From Planctomycetota bacterium (lineage in GTDB: Bacteria > Planctomycetota > PUPC01): DNA of 8,577 nucleotides. Location: NCBI GenBank assembly GCA_003559755.1, contig PWKM01000075.1, positions 1 through 8,577 on the forward strand, in the 5' to 3' direction. Both the position numbers and the translations under genes were made by a program. This document shows, piece by piece, positions 1 to 5,395 of the stretch. How positions within the stretch are numbered: the stretch's first letter is position 1; the number at the start of each line of letters is the position of its first letter. The notes below the pieces were generated by a model. The model was not told where the DNA came from. It searched no databases and saw only the letters and a list, made by a program, of their open reading frames with translations.

Positions 1-2
1 AC

Positions 3-698
3 GACGAGGCGCGGCGTCTGGCTGCTGCCGCACAGCAGGCAGCGGAGGATGCGGGTCGCATCGCCCGCGAGGCGGCGGAACTGGCCCGGTCGATCGAGTC
101 GGCAGCACCCGACGAAGTCCGGGCTGCCGTGGCGAAGGCCGAGTCGGCGAGCGAGACCGCTCGGCAGCTTGCCGAGCGCATCGACCAGCTCACCGCCGAG
201 AAGACCGAGCAGGAGGACGGGCTGCGTGCTCTCGTTGCAGCAACACAGGAAACGGCGGAACAGGCACGACGCATTTCTCGGGAGGCGGCCGATCGGGCGG
301 CTGAAATCCAGGGCATGCAGCGCGCCGCAGAGCGTCGGGGCACCGATGAAGCCCAGAGGGCCGAAGAGGCGGCCGCCGTTGCCCGAAAAGCGGCTGAGAT
401 CACGCAACGTGCTGCAAAATCGGCTGTCCAGGCCGCACAGGAAGCTAGGAAAGCGGCTGAGAAGGCCCGTGACGCTGCCGACGGCACCGAGCACGTGGCA
501 GAACAAATGCAGGCGGTCGACGCGGCCCGCACGGCATTGGAGGCGGCCGAAAACGCCCGAATCGCTGCCAATGACGCCCTCCAACGGCTGAATCAGCGGA
601 TGTCCGGCATGCCACAACCGGGCGGACAGCGGGCGGGCGGGCAGCCGAGCCGGCAAATTCGGGGCGGCGTCAACCGTGGCAAGGGCACCATTCTCTGA
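3..698 (+). CDS. Ala/Glu-rich coiled-coil protein, 5'-truncated by window edge
   Basis: The reading frame is open from the first bases to a TGA at 696-698, giving 231 visible residues. No convincing start codon is inside the window, so the N-terminus lies upstream; the internal GTG at 129 has no reason to be the start because coding character continues before it. The visible part is almost all Ala, Glu, Arg and Gln in runs such as ARKAAEKARDAAD. These suggest long amphipathic helices with mixed heptad or 11-residue spacing, that is, a coiled coil or a rod-like filament. The last 35 residues change character: they are Gly/Pro/Gln/Arg-rich, basic and probably disordered (MPQPGGQRAGGQPSR). No catalytic motif, membrane segment or recognised domain is visible in this part. 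The missing N-terminus could carry a membrane anchor or other domain. The function is unknown; a structural, envelope-associated or scaffolding role is only inference from composition. Confidence 0.8.
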   Translation, partial: DEARRLAAAAQQAAEDAGRIAREAAELARSIESAAPDEVRAAVAKAESASETARQLAERIDQLTAEKTEQEDGLRALVAATQETAEQARRISREAADRAAEIQGMQRAAERRGTDEAQRAEEAAAVARKAAEITQRAAKSAVQAAQEARKAAEKARDAADGTEHVAEQMQAVDAARTALEAAENARIAANDALQRLNQRMSGMPQPGGQRAGGQPSRQIRGGVNRGKGTIL

Positions 699-747
699 TC
701 GCTATATCGTTGTTCTGAAGCCCCCGTTTTACCTTTCTCCCACACCA

Positions 748-775
748 GTGAGCAGGGGAACATTGCTCTGTTCAC
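748..775. other. Imperfect inverted repeat in the intergenic gap
   Basis: GTGAGCAG (748-755) can pair with CTGTTCAC (768-775) as an 8-bp stem with one G-U pair and a 12-nt loop. An alternative 5-bp stem, GAGCA/TGCTC, overlaps it. No T run follows on either strand, so it is not a standard intrinsic terminator. It lies 50 nt after the coiled-coil gene and 35 nt before the predicted -35 of the EIIA gene. It could be an operator, a weak processing structure or chance. Confidence 0.25.
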
Positions 776-809
776 CAAAACACGGCTGCCGCTGCGATTG
801 CCCCGGGAG

Positions 810-838
810 TTGATATTTTCCATCGGCTCTGGTAGCAT
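810..838 (+). promoter_or_regulatory. Candidate sigma70-type promoter for the EIIA gene
   Basis: TTGATA (810-815) matches the -35 consensus at 5 of 6 bases. It is followed after exactly 17 nt by TAGCAT (833-838), which matches the -10 consensus at 4 of 6 bases including both ends. Transcription would begin at about 845 and leave a leader of roughly 37 nt before the ATG at 882. The position supports the downstream ATG as the true start. Housekeeping promoters of this phylum are poorly defined, so this is only a pattern match. Confidence 0.4.
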
Positions 839-881
839 CGCGATAGTTGACAAACCGAGTTCGACCCGGAAAAACACAACT

Positions 882-1346
882 ATGAAGCTGCTAGAACTGC
901 TGGACCCCAGCGTCATCAAGATCGGGATGTCTGCCTCCGACAAGGGTGAGTCCTTCGTCGAGCTTATTAGCTTGCTGGACCGCGCCGGGCGGGTCCCTGA
1001 TAATGAGGCGGCCCTTGATGCTTTATGGGCCCGGGAAGAACTCCGAAGTACGGGCATCGGAAACGGAGTTGCCATCCCTCACGGGAAAGACACATCCATC
1101 CAACACATCACCGCAGCAGCAGGCACATCCGACAAGGGCATCCCTTTCAACAGCATCGACGGCAAGCCCGTCCACCTGATTTTCCTGGTCCTCGCCCGGG
1201 TCAATGATCCCGGCCCCCATCTGCAAACTCTTTCCGAGATCGCCACTTGCCTTAATGTGTCCGGCGCCTACGACCAGCTGGTGCAGGCCGCGACCCCCGA
1301 GGAATTCCTGGAAGTCATCAAGGCAGGTGAGGAAGCCGGCATCTGA
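882..1346 (+). CDS. PTS EIIA type-2 domain protein (PtsN/fructose-type)
   Basis: This 154-residue protein has the length of a single EIIA domain of the fructose/mannitol/nitrogen (PtsN) class. These are cytoplasmic phospho-carriers that take a phosphate from HPr on histidine and pass it to a sugar EIIB or use it as a regulatory signal. Visible marks are the N-terminal segment LLDPSVIKIGM, the phospho-histidine motif GIGNGVAIPHGK with His67, the hydrophobic strand VHLIFLVLA, and the second conserved histidine in PGPHLQTLSEIA (His113). No EIIB, EIIC, HPr or Enzyme I is next to it, so a regulatory PtsN-like role is as likely as sugar transport. The frame stays open upstream to an ATG at 798, but ATG 882 begins exactly where the domain begins and lies just downstream of a plausible promoter. 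The ribosome binding site is weak (GGA at 868-870). The class is sure; the substrate or regulatory target is not. Confidence 0.92.
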   Translation: MKLLELLDPSVIKIGMSASDKGESFVELISLLDRAGRVPDNEAALDALWAREELRSTGIGNGVAIPHGKDTSIQHITAAAGTSDKGIPFNSIDGKPVHLIFLVLARVNDPGPHLQTLSEIATCLNVSGAYDQLVQAATPEEFLEVIKAGEEAGI

Positions 1347-1466
1347 CAGGACCGGCCGTTCGAGACTCACGTCGCGGCGGGAGCACAGTTCCGCGTCGAG
1401 CGAATACCAACTTGCGAACGTATCTGTCACGGATCGAACCACCTCGTTGCCGCCATCGTTCAGCAG

Positions 1467-1528
1467 GGCAGGAGCGGTGACTGACAAACGTCAGCTCTGC
1501 CTTGATATATGCCGGATCAATCTTTTTT
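1467..1528 (+). terminator. Candidate terminator region downstream of the EIIA gene
   Basis: Two nested structures follow the EIIA stop by about 120 nt. The first pairs GGCAGGAGC (1467-1475) with GCTCTGCC (1494-1501) with one bulged G, and carries an inner TGAC/GTCA stem around an AAAC loop (1482-1493). The second is a short 5-bp TTGAT/ATCAA stem (1502-1506 with 1516-1520), followed at 1523-1528 by six T residues. The strong stem lacks an immediate T run and the T run follows a weak stem, so this is a plausible but not classic intrinsic terminator. It would insulate the sigma gene from read-through. Confidence 0.35.
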
Positions 1529-1556
1529 GGAACTTCTGACCGGGCTTTGCGTCTAA
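1529..1556 (+). promoter_or_regulatory. Candidate ECF (RpoE-type) promoter, likely autoregulatory
   Basis: GGAACTT (1529-1535) is identical to the -35 element recognised by RpoE-type sigma factors. After 15 nt comes GTCTAA (1551-1556), close to the TCTGA/GTC-type -10 element of this class. The predicted start of transcription is about 1562-1564, giving a leader of only about 10 nt before the ATG at 1574. Position directly upstream of an ECF sigma gene fits the common arrangement in which the sigma factor drives its own operon. A T run (1523-1528) abuts the -35 element. Confidence 0.6.
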
Positions 1557-1573
1557 ACTACTGAGTAGAGAGC

Positions 1574-2161
1574 ATGGTTGACCCGCTGCACAACGAGGCC
1601 GAGATCATCGGGCGATGTGCCAACGGCGATGCAGATGCGTTCGGGCAACTGGTCAACCATTACCAGGAGCTGATCTACAACGTGGTGGTGAGAATGTTGG
1701 GTAATCGCGAGGATGCACAGGATGTCGCCCAGAAGGTCTTTCTCAAGGCGTACCGGCGCATCGAAACCTTTCAGGGCGAATCCAGATTCGGCACCTGGCT
1801 GTGTTCCATTGCCGTGAACGAGGCGGTCAGCGAACGTCGCCGTCAGTCGGCAATTCGAAGGAGCGGTGCGATGCCCCTGAGTGCGCTGGATAATGATCCC
1901 GATTCTCCTTTTGATCCGCCCGCCGATGGCCCCCGGCCTGAACAGCCGCTCGAGGCGGAAGAGATGATGGACCGGATCAGGTCCGCCATCGACGAATTGA
2001 GCGACGATTACCGGGCGGTGGTTGTCCTTCGCGATATCGAAGGGCTGGACTATAAAGCGATCAGCCAGGCGTTGGGGTGTTCGCACGGAACGATCAAATC
2101 GCGACTGCACCGGGCGCGGCTCCAACTACGGGCCAAACTCAAGGGGCTCGTGATTACGTGA
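1574..2161 (+). CDS. ECF RNA polymerase sigma factor, RpoE-like
   Basis: This 195-residue protein has the length and two-domain plan of group 4 (extracytoplasmic function) sigma factors, which direct RNA polymerase to stress or envelope promoters. Region 2 covers about residues 23-92: the polymerase-binding and -10-melting helices include EDAQDVAQKVFLKAYRRIE and FGTWLCSIAVNEA. Region 4 covers about 132-190: LSDDYRAVVVLRDIEGLDY precedes the helix-turn-helix KAISQALGCSHGTIKSRLHR that reads the -35 element. An acidic, Pro-rich linker (about 100-130, NDPDSPFDPPADGP) joins them. One small oddity is Lys54 where an acidic residue is usual in the DxxQExF motif. There is no extra C-terminal domain. 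The purine-rich stretch before ATG 1574 (GTAGAGAG) is a modest ribosome binding site. The anti-sigma gene follows directly, so the pair is probably co-transcribed from the ECF-type promoter at 1529-1556. Confidence 0.95.
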   Translation: MVDPLHNEAEIIGRCANGDADAFGQLVNHYQELIYNVVVRMLGNREDAQDVAQKVFLKAYRRIETFQGESRFGTWLCSIAVNEAVSERRRQSAIRRSGAMPLSALDNDPDSPFDPPADGPRPEQPLEAEEMMDRIRSAIDELSDDYRAVVVLRDIEGLDYKAISQALGCSHGTIKSRLHRARLQLRAKLKGLVIT

Positions 2162-2163
2162 GG
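2160..2163 (+). promoter_or_regulatory. Ribosome binding site that decides the anti-sigma start
   Basis: GAGG overlaps the TGA stop of the sigma gene. It lies 7 nt before ATG 2171, the usual spacing, but only 1 nt before ATG 2165. This favours the second ATG and implies translational coupling between sigma and anti-sigma, which would keep their amounts matched. Confidence 0.5.
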
Positions 2164-2170
2164 TATGAAA

Positions 2171-3241
2171 ATGAATTGCTCTGATATCCGAGACCTGTTC
2201 AATGAATATGTGGACGAGGAGCTCTCGTCTCAGCAGAGAGACCTGGTGGATCGTCACATCTCCGAGTGCCCGTCCTGTCGGGCAGAACTGGAAGCCATTG
2301 TACATACCGCCGAACTGGTCCGGTCGCTCCCACGGGAACCGGTACCGGACGGCCTGGCCGATGCCGTGCAGGCCCGCGTCCGGCTCGCCGATCAACGGAA
2401 GCGTCGCGCGTCAGCATGGCGTTGGGTAAGCGTTGGCGGCTGGCTGGCCGCCGCCGCCACACTGGCGCTCGTTCTGCGTTACGGCTGGTTTCCCCCGGAC
2501 CCGAGCCGTCCGCCGGCCGAGACGGAGATTGTCATTACCCGTGCGGAACCTCCGGAGAAACCTCTGGATGAGGTCGCTCCTCCGGCGCCGTCCGAGCCGG
2601 AGGTCGCAGAACCTGCGCGGCGACCCGTTGGCCGGGCCCCTGAACGCGAAGCCGACATGAAGCCAGAACCAGACGCACTGTTAGGGGACCGCGCCCGCCG
2701 AACTCATACTGAGAGCACTCGCCTGGCGACCACCGGCCATTTTGAAAGGCGCCTCGCGGTAGAGGACGAGACGCTGACGGTGATGGGCAAGGACCGAGAA
2801 ACGACCGTTGACGCTGTCCGTCAGGCCCTCGACTTTGTCGCCGAGGAGAACATCCTGGCCGAACGGCGCGACGGCGAGCCGGACGGCGAGGTCACCGCCA
2901 TCCTGGTGACCTTGCCACGGGCGAAACTGGATGAGTTCCGAAGCCGCATCGCACAACTCGGCCGCGACGGCCGTGAACCAGTCCTCGGCGTTGCGCCGGC
3001 AACGGCAGAGAGGGCGCTGCGCCGCGAAACCCGTGAGATGGAGTCTCCCGCAGACGAAATGTTGGAGGATGCGGCTGCAGTCAAATTGCCAGATGAAGCA
3101 GACGCCGCAGAGGTCCCTGAAATCGTGACCGTTCGAATTGAGCTGAATATTGTCGGCCTCGACCCAGTCCTGCGGGATACCGGTCCACCCGTCCCGGACC
3201 CTCGCGCGCGGAAGCAGGATGTTCCAGAAGACGCGGATTGA
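2171..3241 (+). CDS. Membrane anti-sigma factor with zinc-finger (ZAS/zf-HC2) domain and large extracytoplasmic domain
   Basis: The protein has 356 residues from ATG 2171, or 358 if ATG 2165 is used. It should bind and silence the ECF sigma factor encoded just upstream. Numbered from 2171, the cytoplasmic N-terminus holds the anti-sigma zinc motif His29-x3-Cys33-x2-Cys36 (HISECPSC), with a further Cys3. A basic stretch (QRKRR) precedes a single membrane segment at about residues 85-102 (SVGGWLAAAATLALVL), giving an inside-to-outside topology. A Pro/Glu-rich linker follows (about 107-165), then a folded region at about 196-264 with the pattern ETLTVMGKD, an amphipathic helix, ILVTLPRAKLDEF and RIAQLG. 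A late strand, VTVRIELNIV (about 319-328), follows an acidic stretch. This strand-helix-strand layout is reminiscent of DUF4349/DUF2275 domains, but that is inference. The C-terminus is Pro-rich and charged. Release of sigma could be by regulated proteolysis or conformational change; the signal is unknown. Confidence 0.88.
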   Translation: MNCSDIRDLFNEYVDEELSSQQRDLVDRHISECPSCRAELEAIVHTAELVRSLPREPVPDGLADAVQARVRLADQRKRRASAWRWVSVGGWLAAAATLALVLRYGWFPPDPSRPPAETEIVITRAEPPEKPLDEVAPPAPSEPEVAEPARRPVGRAPEREADMKPEPDALLGDRARRTHTESTRLATTGHFERRLAVEDETLTVMGKDRETTVDAVRQALDFVAEENILAERRDGEPDGEVTAILVTLPRAKLDEFRSRIAQLGRDGREPVLGVAPATAERALRRETREMESPADEMLEDAAAVKLPDEADAAEVPEIVTVRIELNIVGLDPVLRDTGPPVPDPRARKQDVPEDAD

Positions 3242-3351
3242 TCTTCCGACCCCTTCCTTTTGCCTCACCCTTTCCTCAAACCAGAACCGGCGCGCTGCGG
3301 GGAATCATCGAAAGCGCGGCCGCGTTGAGGGGTGACGGGGCGCGGGCAAGG

Positions 3352-3394
3352 GCGGTCTCCGCTTCGCCGAGACCGCACGGGCCTCGTCAGGCCC
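3352..3394 (-). terminator. Tandem GC-rich hairpins between convergent genes
   Basis: GCGGTCTC (3352-3359) and GAGACCGC (3369-3376) form a perfect 8-bp stem that can extend by two more G-C pairs past a C-C mismatch, with a TTC loop. Next to it GGGCCT (3379-3384) and AGGCCC (3389-3394) form a 6-bp stem around CGTC that spans the stop codon of the OPT-like gene. On the - strand the larger hairpin starts 10 nt after that stop. There is no T run on either side, so termination may be Rho-assisted or the hairpins may protect the mRNA 3' end. They could also stop read-through from the sigma/anti-sigma operon. Confidence 0.45.
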
Positions 3395-5390
3395 CTGTGG
3401 CCTGGACGGCTCCTGCCAGCAGTGCGATAGCCGCTCCGATCATGCCGATCAGCCCCATGCCGCAACTGAACCCGGCCATCAACACAGGGGTGGCGCGTAA
3501 CCATAGTTTGCGCCCGAATTTGGGCGCAAAATAGTATCTCCCCAATATCGCACCGAATATTTCGGGAAATACCATGTGCGGTAAGATACCGATCCCGCTG
3601 ATATATCCGTAGAGGGCGAGTGTTGGCAGCCCGGCCGCGCTCATGATGAAATAGGCGATCGCACCGAAGCCCAGGCCATATCCGATATAGTCCCACCTGA
3701 TTGCCCGATAGAGCAGATTGTCCTGGGCCCCTTCCTCGGGCAGGGTAGCCGAATACCAGAGGCACGTACTCAGGGCGCGACGATGCCACATCCTCTGGGC
3801 GTAGGGGTAATCCTCCGACGGGATTCTGGGGCCGGATTGCCAGATATAGCCCCAGAAGATGAAGCTGGCCGCCCACAGGACGGGGAACATCAGCAGCTCG
3901 AGCTTGATGACGCTTCGGAAGCTGGTCCCGGTCAGTTCGATCTCTCGGAATCGCTGTGCCTGCCGTCCAAAATCTTGCATTGGGAAGGGGGCGAACCAGA
4001 TATCAACGCCCTGGTATCCGCTGAAGATGAACATCGCCTGTCTTAGCATGGGGAAGCCGACCACCTGTCCTGCCAGGCCCAGGAGTCGGGCATTCACATA
4101 GGACATGATGGGGGTATATAGGAATCCGAAAGCAAAGAACAGCACGACGAGCCGAAACTGCCTACCGAGGAGGAGCATGCACATGGCGATCAGGCCGGCG
4201 GTGCACAGGAAGAACAGGCCTACGGCAATGCCGATGGAGAAATCACCACGCCCTTTGGGTACGTCGGTCCATGCGCCTCGATCGCGGTCTTCGATGTTTT
4301 TGGCCCTGCCCATCGATGACTTGATGGTGATGTAGAAGCCGACGAATGCGATGGCCGCTCCGGTCCCGATCCCGAAGCTGAGCCAGAAGTCCATCATGTT
4401 CATGAACTCGGTCATAATCGTCTCGGTACCGCGTCGCCACGAGGTCAGAACCCCGATCCGGTACAGGAAGGTGTTTCCGAACATCAGGGTCAGCCCGGCT
4501 GCAAACCGCCCGACAACGGTCCAGAACGGCAGGACCATGCCCAGGATGACCGAGCCGAGGTTGGTCGAGATGCCGACCGTGGCCGCCGGCAGGATCGATT
4601 CGGTCTGGAGGGTGAAGTCCATCCACGGGATCGGGATGATCTGGATCGGTGCGTCGAAAACGGCACCGGTGAACGCCGGTATGAAGACGTAGATGAGGCC
4701 GAAAGCGATCCCGATCATTGCCCCGATGCTGAATGTGCGCCAGCGCCAGGTCTCTTTGCCAGACTCGGCGAGCGCGGTCGCCCCCTGGGCGGCAATGGGA
4801 GCCATGGGGAAGGGCAGTTTCTCGACGTCGGAGGCGGCTCGGAACAGGACGTATCCGCCGGTGAAACTCTGGACGCGGCCGATGATACCGGATATCACCA
4901 GGACCAATACCGGCAGCGCCCAGTCGCGATGCAGGAACGTGCGATGAACGATCGCATCGGAATCGGCGGTCGGAACGACCCATGTCGGGATTTCGGATGC
5001 AACGCCGAAACTCTCGGCCGCGGCCGAGGTCCGGAGATATTGCCGCCAGATAAGCTGGGCGAACGGACCTCCGGCCATCGCCACCCCACCGATCATGGCC
5101 ACCAGCGTCCCGGCAGCGTAGAAGAGCAGATATAACTCCTGCCGGTGGAGCGGTTTGAACGAACGGCGGGCAACATCAGCGAACAGGATGATGGTCACCC
5201 ACACAGCCGCCGGGCCCATGTGCTGCCCGGCCATCAGGCCGAGGTAGATGGCCGACGGCATCATGACGACAGCGATGAAGAACACTCCGAGTATGGTACG
5301 GAGCGTGAACCCATCCCGGTACTCTTCCGGGGTCGCCATCATGTCGCGATATTCGGCGATGTCCTTTTCGATTTTGCGCGGTGGTGCCAT
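3387..5390 (-). CDS. OPT-superfamily-like polytopic membrane transporter (DUF6785-type)
   Basis: The 667-residue protein is very hydrophobic with about 12-14 membrane segments, for example at about residues 31-51, 60-75, 85-105, 157-178, 220-243, 270-303, 332-355, 384-407, 411-433, 496-513, 568-588 and 636-661. Its length and plan match the oligopeptide transporter (OPT) superfamily, whose members move peptides or metal chelates across the inner membrane. The clearest sign is KLPFPMAPIAAQGATALAE (about 191-209), which corresponds to the LPFP signature after the early helices. DUF6785 is the Planctomycetota-type branch I would assign; the substrate is unknown. The N-terminus is soluble and charged (KIEKDIAEYRDMMATPEEYRDG), so it probably starts in the cytoplasm, with no cleavable signal peptide. 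ATG 5388-5390 is supported by AGGAG at 5402-5406 (- strand), 11 nt upstream. The stop of the FtsX-like gene is only 5 nt away, so the two are co-transcribed and probably translationally coupled. No frameshift or truncation is seen. Confidence 0.85.
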   Translation of the reverse strand: MAPPRKIEKDIAEYRDMMATPEEYRDGFTLRTILGVFFIAVVMMPSAIYLGLMAGQHMGPAAVWVTIILFADVARRSFKPLHRQELYLLFYAAGTLVAMIGGVAMAGGPFAQLIWRQYLRTSAAAESFGVASEIPTWVVPTADSDAIVHRTFLHRDWALPVLVLVISGIIGRVQSFTGGYVLFRAASDVEKLPFPMAPIAAQGATALAESGKETWRWRTFSIGAMIGIAFGLIYVFIPAFTGAVFDAPIQIIPIPWMDFTLQTESILPAATVGISTNLGSVILGMVLPFWTVVGRFAAGLTLMFGNTFLYRIGVLTSWRRGTETIMTEFMNMMDFWLSFGIGTGAAIAFVGFYITIKSSMGRAKNIEDRDRGAWTDVPKGRGDFSIGIAVGLFFLCTAGLIAMCMLLLGRQFRLVVLFFAFGFLYTPIMSYVNARLLGLAGQVVGFPMLRQAMFIFSGYQGVDIWFAPFPMQDFGRQAQRFREIELTGTSFRSVIKLELLMFPVLWAASFIFWGYIWQSGPRIPSEDYPYAQRMWHRRALSTCLWYSATLPEEGAQDNLLYRAIRWDYIGYGLGFGAIAYFIMSAAGLPTLALYGYISGIGILPHMVFPEIFGAILGRYYFAPKFGRKLWLRATPVLMAGFSCGMGLIGMIGAAIALLAGAVQATGA

Positions 5391-5395
5391 CGGTG

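Noticed and set aside
847..852. Perfect TTGACA as a -35 element
   Set aside because: No -10-like hexamer occurs 16-18 nt downstream; the pair at 810-838 is better spaced.
798..881. Upstream in-frame ATG as start of the EIIA protein
   Set aside because: The extra 28 residues do not belong to the EIIA domain, and the predicted promoter lies inside this stretch; ATG 882 begins exactly at the domain.
593..1075. 160-residue open frame on the - strand
   Set aside because: It is antisense to the end of the coiled-coil gene and the start of the EIIA gene, has no recognisable domain, and reads as a GC-rich shadow.
3315..3324. CGCGGCCGCG perfect palindrome
   Set aside because: A 10-nt GC palindrome is expected by chance in this composition and has no supporting context.
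4243..4983. 246-residue open frame on the - strand inside the transporter gene
   Set aside because: It is very rich in Arg, His, Pro and Asp, a typical out-of-frame shadow of the hydrophobic OPT-like gene.
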